Positions 1 through 8,279 of a stretch of 19,398 nucleotides of DNA are shown in pieces. The DNA is from Dissophora ornata. Lineage: Eukaryota > Mortierellomycota > Mortierellomycetes > Mortierellales > Mortierellaceae. The position numbers were made by a program, and so were the translations under genes. The notes below the pieces were generated by a model. It saw only the letters and a program-made list of their open reading frames with translations. It searched no databases and was not told the origin of the DNA. The stretch lies in assembly GCA_025201705.1 (NCBI GenBank), contig MU616848.1, forward strand, positions 954 through 20,351. Direction: 5' to 3'. How positions within the stretch are numbered: position 1 is the stretch's first letter; each line of letters starts with the position of its first letter.

Positions 1-346
1 TTTGGGCCCCACATAGTCAGGTTTGAACGCATTTTTTTTTTTTCAAAAATGGAAAAAAAATTAAAACAAAATGCGTTCAGAGTCACTAAGAGGGGCTCCT
101 ATACCCAGAAAAAAGTGATTTTGACCCCACATAGAAAAATTTGAACGCATTTTTTTTTTTTCAAAAATGGAAAAAAAACTAAAACAAAATGCGTTCAGAG
201 TCACTAAGAGGGGTTCCTATACCCAGAAAAAAGTGATTTTGACCCCACATAGAAAAATTTGAACGCATTTTTTTTTTTTCAAAAATGGAAAAAAAACTAA
301 AACAAAATGCGTTCAGAGTCACTAAGAGGGGTACCTATACCCCGAA
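1..346. repeat. 118-bp satellite, three copies, with internal hairpin
   Basis: Three head-to-tail copies have landmarks TTTGAACGC at 22, 140 and 258, an exact 118-bp period; the first copy is cut by the window start. Each unit has a CCCCACATAG start and a 12-bp perfect inverted repeat, TGAACGCATTTT and AAAATGCGTTCA. The arms are separated by a T-run followed by an A-rich stretch that could extend the stem. Copies differ at only a few bases, which suggests recent amplification or homogenisation. The short open frames inside do not look like protein. The array probably continues to the left. Confidence 0.93.
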
Positions 347-357
347 GGAAAAATCTA

Positions 358-688
358 ATTGTCGTCCTGGTCGACAAATAATACTTGTCGGCCAGGGTAT
401 TATTCCCAAAATGAGACCTTTATTTGTCGTCCCGCATGGACATCTTATTTGTCAACCAGGGTATTATTCCCTTAGAGAGACTTTTACTTGTCGTCCAACC
501 TGGACCTCTTATTTGTCAACAAGGGTATTATTTCCTTAGAGAGACTTTTACTTGCCGTCCAACCTGGACCTCTTATTTGTTAACCAGGGTATTATTCCCT
601 TAGAGAGACTTTTACTTGTCGTCCAACCTGCACCTCTTATTTGTCGACCAGGGTATTATTCCCAAAGCAATACCTTTACTTGTCGTAG
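358..688. repeat. 64-bp satellite, five copies plus a fragment
   Basis: The landmark GGGTATTATTCCC (or close variants) recurs at 395, 459, 523, 587 and 651, and the TTGTCGTC start recurs at 358, 422, 486, 550, 614 and 678, giving an exact 64-bp period. Unit sequence differs from the preceding 118-bp satellite, so two unrelated tandem arrays abut. The first copy is the most diverged and the middle three are nearly identical. Predicted short peptides here just reflect the repeat. Confidence 0.92.
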
Positions 689-1350
689 ACTACTGCCGAC
701 GTCTTGCTTGTTGGTCAGGCCTTGCTGCGTCGTCAAAAAAAAAAGGTCCACTCGCATCGCCAAGTGACATCAGGTCAACGCCTTTGCTCGTCGTTTTCTT
801 GTTTTGTGCACTATTGCTCTGACCTCGCCAGCAGCGGTCGACCGCGCAATTCCGCTGTTCTGTTTATTCGTAATAGCGAGTGTGTCACGAACCGAGCCTG
901 AATTGTGTCTAGAACGAGTCTAGCTCTAGGTCGCGTCTGGTCTAGAAGTCGAGGAATGGGAATGAGGAAACAAATGGGCGAAAAGGAATGAGCTCATTCA
1001 ACAAGCATAAGTTCTAGACCCCGGGCTCTCGCCTGATCTCCCTTTAGCCTAACCTTATTACAGACGCGTGCCCTACGGGTTTCACACAGACGTACGCTCT
1101 AGGTAGTATCCTACGTCGCGTATAAATACTCCGTAGCCATAGTCCATAGAACGTCAGTCTGCAATACAATTCACGCAACCATAGCCCTGCACACTCGCCC
1201 CTGTTCTACCCAATTCCTGAAATCTGCCTGCCCTGTCCTTGACAGAGTGCATTTTATTTGTGATGATTGCTAATTAAACCCTTAAACCCTTAGATCTAGG
1301 GTCCTTGTTGTCGGCGGAAATGAAGTTCTCTATTAGCCCTTGTTCTGCCC
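689..1350. other. Gene-free interval with CTAG-rich patch and TATA box
   Basis: No convincing open frame on either strand. The patch 904-950 repeats the word TCTAG several times. A TATAAATA box lies at 1121-1128 and is described separately. The 3' part (1250-1300) may serve as the 3' region of the minus-strand gene that stops at 1467, because a minus-strand AATAAA lies at 1258-1253. Confidence 0.5.
1119..1171 (+). promoter_or_regulatory. LTR-like or core-promoter signature: TATAAATA then CAGTCTGCAATA
   Basis: CGTATAAATA (1119-1128) is followed, 34 bp from the TATA start, by CAGTCTGCAATA (1155-1166) and then AATTC. The same two words at nearly the same spacing (36 bp) occur on the minus strand at 18677-18628. 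No gene begins downstream on this strand, so a promoter for a nearby gene is unlikely. A solo LTR or other retroelement end is a plausible origin, but I could not find TG/CA ends or a target-site duplication. Confidence 0.4.
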
Positions 1351-1466
1351 TTGGAAATACTTGTCGATTTGATCTGTGTTCAACTGCATGAAAATGTAGG
1401 TCAGTTTAGAGTACACCTGAAACCAGCTGTCTGTTCCAAGGGGCCGATTTCTTCACTTCAATTTAC

Positions 1467-2394
1467 TCATTTGTTGTGGAACAAGCTGGCGCGCTCGCGG
1501 TGCCCCGAACCTGAATGGGTATGGAGTTGCCCCTGTAACTCCATCAAGTCGGTAGCATTGCACGCTGTCAAATTTTCCATCGCGCTCGTCCTGTTGTTCA
1601 GCTGCTTCACACTGTCACCTGTTTCAGCCGACATCTCTTCTAGCACATGTGCCATCGTACCCAGCTCAGTTGTCGTTACACGCAGTTCATTCAATTGATC
1701 CGACATTTCAGCTAGACCTTTTTTCATGAGCAAGGCCGCGCTGTTTTCCATCAATATCGTCAATGCCATACCCGGTGTCAGTTGATATTGCTTAAACATC
1801 GGGACCATTGACAGTGCACTACTCTCCGGAGCATCACGGGCGCTATGTCTGGACCCTTGGGCCTGTTTTTCGCCGTGGTCTCTGAAGTCATCGTCGTCGT
1901 CGTTGTCGTTGTAATCATCGCCATCGCTTCAGTGAGCATATCCTCCTGGTATCAGCGCCGAGCTGCCAGTCCTCTGCACTGCCTTGCCTTTCCGTTTTTT
2001 TTGGGATCCATTATCTGCGACGGGTTGATTCACCGGCATTTTGGCAATCGGTGTAGTGTCAGGCAAGTGAAAATCCAGTGGTGAATGTGCGGCGGAGGCA
2101 GGGGCATTGGTAGCGCATGCCGTGATCCTCGCTCTTTTGGAATTCAACACAAGCGCCATCAGTCTGCATTCGATATGTGCGATCCAGGTGGTATCGACAC
2201 GTGTGAGCTCTCTCTTCTTTTGTAAGCTGTGGTAGCTCTTTCGCTGGATTGGTTATTCCTTTATCAATCGCTTTGACTTTATCTAGGATGCCTTTGCTGT
2301 AGAATTTGTAGGTGCATTTTAATGAATTAGTTGATAATCCTAGCAGTTGATCGTATCGACGAGTTGTCGCGTCAGTCTCTCTACGTTTTATCAT
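1467..2394 (-). pseudogene. Damaged gene for a Cys-containing, Asp-rich, coiled-coil protein (unknown function)
   Basis: The minus-strand frame starting at ATG 2394 gives a Lys/Arg-rich N-terminus and a Cys/His-containing stretch (around residues 70-93). The frame then closes unless one base is removed, most simply in the C4 run at 2104-2101. The continuation in the next frame has a basic KKRKGK patch, meets a TGA at 1931-1929, then reads on through an Asp run into a 110-residue helical coiled-coil-like tail ending at TGA 1469-1467. A GATAAATA box at 2466-2459 and a C/T-rich leader support a genuine start at 2394. No GT-AG intron of credible size explains both breaks. I do not recognise the family. 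It is either a decaying gene or a gene with assembly errors; about 306 residues if whole. Confidence 0.5.
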
Positions 2395-2470
2395 CGTCGT
2401 CTTGGGTGTGAGTAGTTGATGTGTGGGAGGGAGGAGAGGGTGGAGGGTGCGGACCTGGTATTTATCACCA
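2395..2470 (-). promoter_or_regulatory. Core promoter and leader of the 2394 gene
   Basis: On the minus strand GATAAATA (2466-2459) is followed by a CT-rich tract with repeated CTCC/CCAC and then ATG at 2394, about 65 nt from the box. This matches the promoter style of the other genes here and favours ATG 2394 over the in-frame ATG at 2538, which lies upstream of the box. Confidence 0.5.
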
Positions 2471-2894
2471 GAACAGGGACCAATGCGTTGGAAAAAAACC
2501 ACACCAATGCAGCGTGCATACAGGCGGAACGTGTGCATGATTCAATATTGTATTTAATTCAATAAAGTGGCTTTGAAAAAAATTCTTTTCCCTTCCTGCA
2601 TGCATGTGCACGACACAATAACAGATCCCGTTTCCGAAGAAAAGCATTGATTAAAAAAAAGGAGGTGAGAGAAAGTATGCAGCTGTTCAATTCTTACCTC
2701 TGCCTAGTACCCTAGTACTTTTGCTGATTGGCGTGCATCCTGATACAATAACATGGAAAAGTATAATCTCACCTGTATTCTTACACCTGAGAGACCACTT
2801 GAGGAACACATGCAACAAACATGAGGCTGTCGAGTAGCGAAGCAAACAGACAGCAGGAGCGTGTGCGTGCCGAGACGTAGCCATCTACCCATCC
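2471..2894. other. Intergenic, no gene recognised
   Basis: Short overlapping open frames on the minus strand (for example 2884-2687) lack protein character. Splice-donor-like GTAAGA/GTGAGA words occur on the minus strand near 2690-2790, but I could not link them into a coding chain. Confidence 0.45.
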
Positions 2895-2900
2895 TTTATT
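2895..2900 (-). terminator. Poly(A) signal AATAAA of the 4331-2929 gene
   Basis: The minus strand reads AATAAA here, about 30 nt past the TAG at 2931-2929. Confidence 0.5.
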
Positions 2901-3449
2901 TTAGCTTCAAAGCGATAATGATCTTCTGCTATTTCGCGCGACTCGCCATCCTCATGTGAGCCTTTTCAGCTTCCTTCTGCTGTCTCCTTGGAACCTTCTT
3001 GGCTTCCTTCTTAGCTTCCTTCTTGACTTCCATTACCGAACTCCTCTTGCATCTCCACGTATCTGCCCGCCAAGAATCCATTATCGTCTTCAGAATCATC
3101 GGGTAAATCCAATGTTTAGATGCCACTACTTGGACTTCTAATGCTGCTGAGTGACGCGTCGTCGTTCCTTGCTGGTCGGTCCTCTCTATGGTCTGCAGAA
3201 GAATAGTGTTAACAGAATGCTGGAAGTTTGGCATAGTTGGCACTGCGTCATTGTGTACATTACCTGGGGCCGAGGTCCTGAAGAAATGCCTGTCGCGGTG
3301 GTTGAGCGCCTTGAACTTCATCTTGATTTCCTGGTTTTCTTGTCTAACACCCGTTAACATGTGTGAGATGTTCCTCATGAGTGGTAAAGCGCCACTATTG
3401 AAATTTTCGGTCATTCTATCGACCTGCTCCTTCATTCGTTGGGCTTCTG

Positions 3450-3775
3450 CTTGGTGAGCGAGTGTCACGGTCCTAGTTAAAGCTACGGTCACATCAACGA
3501 TCTGCTGCTTCATTTCTTGGGCCTGTGCTTGATGGGCGCTTGTCATGGTCCTGGTGACATCCGCGACCACATCAACGAACTGTTGCTTCATTTCTTGCAC
3601 TTGTGCTTGATGGGCGCTTGTCATAGTCCTAATGACATCCGCGACCACATCAACAAACTGCTGTTTCATTTCTTGGGCTTGTGCTTAATAGGCGCTTGTC
3701 ATGGTCCTGGTGACATCTGCGACCGCATCAACGACCTGCCGGTTCATTTCTTGGACGTTCTGCTCGACATTGTAA
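3450..3775. repeat. 78-bp in-frame minisatellite (26-residue unit)
   Basis: TGTCAT landmarks at 3541, 3619 and 3697 give a 78-bp period; diverged copies extend to both sides, about four in all. On the minus strand each unit encodes 26 residues of predicted amphipathic helix (EMKQQFVDVVADVTRT then MTSAHQAQ). The repeat length is a multiple of three, so copy-number changes keep the frame. Confidence 0.88.
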
Positions 3776-3906
3776 AGGGATTGGCGGAGCTCGGTGGGGG
3801 AGGCAATCACAGAACTGGCAGGGGCAACGATGGAACTGGTAGGTGTGACGACGGGACTGGTGGGGGCGACGATGCGGTGATATGGACTGGACTGGTTGGG
3901 CCTCCT

Positions 3907-3984
3907 GGTGCGAGTGTTCTTGGTGCGAGTGTTATAGGTGTGGGTGTTCTTGGTGAGAGTGTTCTTGGTGCGAGTGATATAGGT
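3907..3984. repeat. 15-bp in-frame minisatellite (Pro/Thr-rich pentad)
   Basis: GGTGCGAGTGTTCTT-like units begin at 3907, 3922, 3937, 3952 and 3967, with a partial one at 3982. On the minus strand, in the frame of ATG 4331, they encode pentads such as APRTL, SPRTP and TPITL. This suggests which frame was translated at this point. Confidence 0.85.
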
Positions 3985-4331
3985 GCTACAGGCTGCATTG
4001 TTGGCGGCAATCTTGCCGGCTCGTGGAGTCTGGCGTATCGTGCGTGTTACATTTGAACTGAGGTAGAGGCTCTTGACGTATTGACACCGCCTGTAGTGAT
4101 CCGATGGATTTGACTTGAGGATTGACATGTGGGGCAAGCTTTGTGTACGCATGGGTAGTACATGTATTTCGCCGGGTCGCGGTTGACCACCACCTCTTCC
4201 TTTGTGTACTCAGAAATGAAAGTCGCAGGAGTATCGGCGTGGTGTCGGCCAAGATGAAAGGTTGTTCGTTTCCCTGGTGCTAGTGAACATTTCTTGGAGT
4301 CAAATATGGTGCACATGGGTAGCCTTCCCAT

Positions 4332-4907
4332 TTTGATAGCTGATGGAAGGAAGGAAAAATAGTTAAGCTGACGGTAAAGGTGAAGGTGGATATGACGAAG
4401 AGGTGAAATTCACCAAAAACAACTCTCACCCTCTTGTTGCGAGGTGAAAAAATTCCCACCCCTCAATACGGGAGATGGGACTTTTGTGCATGAAGACAGC
4501 GGCCAGAGCGTGACATCTGGCGCAAACTGGTTGGCCGTCCACGTGTTTGTCAAAGAACAGCATCAGATGAAGATGTGACTAGTAATACAAAAATTTAGCA
4601 TATATATCTTCTTCGCCTCGTAACTTGAATACAATCTTACACTTTACCTTGCCACCTGTTTCTTCCCACCTGCCTTTATCCCTCTGACCTTGTATAAGCC
4701 TAGGTTCACGACAGTAAGTCAGCGTGGGACTGTTACATCGTCCCAGATCAGGAGGTCCGCGGAATGGAGTATTGTTGAAAACCGGGGCTAGAAACCAGTC
4801 TCGTTGGGTGCTGCTCCATTGTGTCTTATATAACGGTATATCCCAACACTTTGATACTCATCAAAGTCTTCTTTGGGAAAAAAAGAATCCTCTCCCTGTA
4901 CATCAAT
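4332..4907. promoter_or_regulatory. Divergent intergenic promoter region
   Basis: This lies between the minus-strand gene starting at 4331 and the plus-strand oxidoreductase at 4908. Plus-strand TATA-like boxes occur at 4601-4607 (TATATAT, followed by a long C/T-rich tract) and at 4827-4833 (TATATAA). The latter is 75 nt before the ATG and is the better fit for the oxidoreductase. A 6-bp inverted repeat GGTGAA/TTCACC with a 1-nt spacer lies near 4404-4416. No protein-like open frame is seen. Confidence 0.5.
4827..4833 (+). promoter_or_regulatory. TATA box of the GMC oxidoreductase
   Basis: TATATAA lies 75 nt upstream of ATG 4908. The span between holds a probable initiation region around 4855-4870. 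Confidence 0.55.
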
Positions 4908-7741
4908 ATGGGAAACCAATTCAGCTCCGTTGATGACTATAACAGTTACGCGCAGGACCCCAAGAGCGCACTCGAACTCGCGCTCGAATATATCCGGGAG
5001 CACGAAGACGACTTGGACCCTCGCAATCCAAACCTTGCCGTCGTCCGCGGCCATGCGCGAAATGCACTTCAGCGTGCTATCGCCCGGTCCACCGAGAAAG
5101 CCGTTGAAAGATCTCATCCAGCGTTGTCCCAAGACGCTGAGTCCATGTTGCATCTTGACGAAGAAACTCGATCGCTCTGGGAGCAATACATCGCCATACG
5201 CGATCAGGCCGATAAATCTGTACAAAAGGAGTCGTACGACTTCATTATCGTCGGTGCTGGGACGGCAGGCTGCGTTCTCGCTAGGGAACTCATCAAGAAA
5301 ATCAAGAGAGTAAGCATTCTTGTACTTGAAGCTGGCCCATGTGATGCACAGATAAACGACAAAATCCACGCGCCATTTGACGCCAGTGCGGTAAGCCCTA
5401 GTTTGTTATTGCTGTTATCAACTTTCCTTCGGTTGTGTTCTTGTTTGGTTTCCTCTCATCTCCTCATTGTTTGTGGATAAAATGTCATAAGCTGAGGGTC
5501 ATCATGTATGTCACATTCAATTTAGCTCTGGAGTACCTCTGGGTGTGATTGGGGATACCGAACGCAATCACAAACGATGAAAGGCACTGTCGATCCCAAC
5601 GAGGATTTAACCAATCCGTCGTTCGCCTACCCTAGAGGGAAAGTGTGGGGTGGATCGAGTTCTACAAATGCTATGATCTACATGTAAGTTTTCCGTGCAT
5701 TCATTCAAATTGTAGATTTGAGTTTGAATGCCAAATTATAACCTTCAAGGTCTTTCGGACGGCTGAACCTTCCCAGACGTGGCCAACGCCACGAATACGA
5801 CAAGTGGGCAGCTCAAGGCCCGGAGTATCGTAAAATTTGGAATTGGGAGAAATGTCTCGAAGGTGTGTATTTTGGAGCATGCCATTCCACCCTCAAGCTT
5901 GATTTCTGTATTTCGATATATCCACTAATATGGTGGACTTTCTACTATCGAATATCAGCTTTTAAAGCGACAGAGATCAATTCCCGACCGGAGCCAAACG
6001 TTGCTTTCCAGAGTTTTCATGGGTCCGACGGTCTTCTCCACGTTCAGGACAGTAATAACGGGATATATCCGGTGATGCAGGATGTGATCGACACCGCAAA
6101 GATGCTGAACATTCCCGAAAACTTCGATTTCAATGGTAGCACTCAGAATGGTGTTGGTAAATACCAGGTGAGAGCCAATTCACTACTGTATCCATGTAAC
6201 TGACTTTAAAAATATATCTTTTTATCTTCCTACTATTTTACTAACTTTCACTTGTGTTATACTGCACTCAACTCTGTAAGGTCACCATGAAAAACGGTCG
6301 CCGTTGGTCGTTCGCTGATGGATATCTTACCGAGGCTTTGAAAACGAGGATCGAGGCTTACTCCAAGCCAAGCGACGGCTCACAATCCAGGAAAAATGTC
6401 ACTGTGCTTAATGGCGTCAACGTAAAGTCAGAGTCACTGGTCACGAGGATCCTATGGCATGAAAAGAAGGGACCACAGGGAGAGGCAGTTGCAAAGGGCG
6501 TAGAATACATCTACCAAGGAAAGAAGAATAAGGTTCATCTCAACCCGAACGGCGAGCTTCTGCTTTCCGCTGGAGCTATTAACTCCCCTCAGGTATGTAA
6601 GAAAGTAGTGCGAAGTTCAAACCATGTCTTTGTTGCAATGTTAAAATATTTTTCCTTTTTACCAGATCCTCATGCTCTCGGGTATCGGACCAACCTCCCA
6701 ACTACAAAACGCAAAAACAGAAACCAATATCGAAGTTCTCGTGGACCTTCCAGTTGGACGAAACCTCTGGGATCACCCGCTGTGCACAGTGACGGCTTCG
6801 GTAAAAGCTCAAACCATGCAGACAAATCTCCATGCGTGGAGCAACGGCCCTGAAGTTGCCATCTTCCATAAAGGCGACGATAAGGGAAAGTTTCCCAAAG
6901 AGGCCAATTTCAACAACGAAAAACCCGATATGCAACATTCATGTAAGGTTTCAGGTTCAGTAGATTTTGCAATATGGAGAAAGAGATTGAAATGCGATAT
7001 TAAAATTATGCATTGCTTCCGCGATGCTCGTAGGCTCGGCATCTATCTTCGACCAGTCCATCACCAACCCCAAAGATGTGGCGCCGTTCACAGGTGATGG
7101 GTTTACGCTTGCGCCAGTCCTCAATATCCCGGAAAGCGTCGGATGGCTCGAGCTTGGGTCCAGCAATCCCGTTGACCCGCCCAAAATCTTTGTCAATTAT
7201 TATGACAAGCCCTCGGATCTCTACCGCATGATGAGCGCAATCAAGCTCGCCCGAAACGTGATCAAAAATATGCCTGAAAAACTGGAAGCTAAGGAGATAG
7301 GATTCAACGATAAATACGGCGATTGGCAATCCGGCAATGAAATGACGGATAGAGAATATGAGTCATATATCCGCGCAAAGGTACAGTCTGTCCATCTACT
7401 CTTTTCATCTTCAGTTTTTGCCGAAGGATTTTGTCCTTGTCTATCCACCTCGAGAGAGTATTCCATTAACGCCACTTTTCCATAATGGCGCCGTATTCTC
7501 CTCCATCAAGACATACACATCCTTCCACCCGTGTGGTACTACGAAAATGGCCCCTAAGGATAAGGATGGTGTCGTGGACCATTATCTTCGCGTCTACGGC
7601 ACAAAAAATCTCCGCGTCGTTGATGCTTCCATCTTCCCCGAAATTCCTTCGGGTAATCTCAACGCTCCTACAGGAATGGTTGCTTGGCGCGCTTCTACCT
7701 TCATCATCGAAGATTACAAGAGTCGGGCTGGTCTACAATGA
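4908..7741 (+). CDS. GMC-family FAD-dependent oxidoreductase (eight exons)
   Basis: Joined exons 4908-5390, 5526-5683, 5777-5862, 5959-6167, 6281-6592, 6666-6942, 7034-7380 and 7511-7741 give 2,103 nt, 700 residues plus TGA, with all phases consistent. Exon 1 encodes a helical extension of about 110 residues and then the FAD ADP-binding fold (GAGTAG at 116-121, LEAGP near 140). Exon 2 gives the GMC signature PRGKVWGGSSSTN (around 197-209). Exon 6 gives the second signature region (SPQILMLSGIGP spans exons 5/6). The C-terminus has the expected active-site pair, His630 in SFHPCGTTKM and Asn675 in GNLNAPTG. GMC enzymes oxidise alcohols or sugars with FAD; the substrate cannot be told from sequence. 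The start at 4908 is the first in-frame ATG and follows a TATATAA box. MGNQFSS at the N-terminus fits an N-myristoylation motif. No secretion signal or peroxisomal SKL end is seen. The gene appears intact. The intron 7 acceptor (7509-7510) was chosen because the alternative at 7414 gives a 34-bp intron. Confidence 0.93.
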
Positions 7742-7855
7742 TTTTCGGTATGGAGGTCAATGCTTTGCGTAGATCAACTACCAGATGTCAACATGACGGA
7801 GGTTTTTGCGAAGTTACCTGAGTGTAAACACCGTTGGTCGTGTCTTGCCGCATGC

Positions 7856-7861
7856 AATAAA
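7856..7861 (+). terminator. Poly(A) signal AATAAA of the GMC gene
   Basis: AATAAA lies 115 nt past the TGA at 7739-7741, in an A/T-rich 3' region; no closer match is seen. Confidence 0.45.
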
Positions 7862-7960
7862 TATGGAAGCTGAAATGCATCATACTTTGCTCTCGTACAA
7901 AGTTCAATTACTATTGCAACAACGTTTCTCCTCTACCCCATGCACAGTAATATTTTTTCC

Positions 7961-8077
7961 GCACTGCACCCATGCAGCATTTTTTTTTCCGCATTGCGCC
8001 CATACAGCATTTTTTTTCCTGCTTTACGTGCGGCATTCCCCCCCCCTTACACCCATGCAGCATTTTTTTCATTTTTT
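7961..8077. repeat. T-rich 30-bp imperfect repeats in the convergent intergenic tail
   Basis: Units of the form GCACCCATGCAGCAT followed by 7-8 T start at 7961, 7991 (exact 30-bp step) and, after a C-run, around 8051. They sit between the 3' ends of the GMC gene and the NACHT gene. The remainder of 7742-8279 has no convincing open frame. Confidence 0.6.
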
Positions 8078-8279
8078 ATATTCGTAAAATGTTTTTTTTG
8101 TTCGATATTCTCTTTTAATGGAAAGAAACGACGCATGAACATTGTAGTCCGCAAGGCATATCAACGAGGAGAGCAGTTCTCACGGTCAAATTGTTCTTTG
8201 AGGACTCTTGGAGGTCGTGTTACGATGTCTTCTACTCGAGGAAAATGTCGGGCAACGCATAATGCCAGAACTCTGTCCT

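Larger units (their letters stand above)
2929..4331 (-). pseudogene. Damaged gene for a Cys/His N-terminus, Pro-rich, coiled-coil repeat protein (unknown function)
   Basis: ATG 4331 opens a frame with a Cys/His-rich N-terminus (HLGRHH, then CVHKACPTC near residue 66), possibly metal-binding. A TAA at 4049-4047 interrupts it. The same frame then continues as a Pro/Thr-rich five-residue repeat (3981-3907) and must shift by one base, somewhere between about 4000 and 3880, to enter the last frame. That frame holds a Ser/Thr/Pro linker, four tandem 26-residue helical units (core VDVVADVTRTMTSAHQAQ), a further helical segment and a Lys-rich C-terminus ending at TAG 2931-2929. A second TAA (3687-3685) lies inside the first 26-residue unit. 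Two stops plus a frame change make it unlikely to be functional as read. An AATAAA 30 nt past the stop indicates a former genuine transcription unit. Family not recognised. Confidence 0.5.

Noticed and set aside
1..700. CRISPR-like array
   Set aside because: The units are contiguous 118-bp and 64-bp satellites without unique spacers, in a eukaryotic context.
1274..1293. Telomere-like TTAAACCC repeat
   Set aside because: Only two imperfect copies, not the CCCTAA/TTAGGG unit, and interior to the window; too short to call telomeric.
1351..1698. Plus-strand open frame of 115 codons
   Set aside because: Antisense shadow of the minus-strand coiled-coil gene, which has the better codon pattern and a promoter.
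3517..4056. Plus-strand Gly-rich open frame of 179 codons
   Set aside because: Produced by the 78-bp and 15-bp minisatellites read on the wrong strand; composition is repetitive and it has no promoter.
4788..5369. Minus-strand open frame of 193 codons
   Set aside because: Antisense to exon 1 of the well-supported GMC gene.
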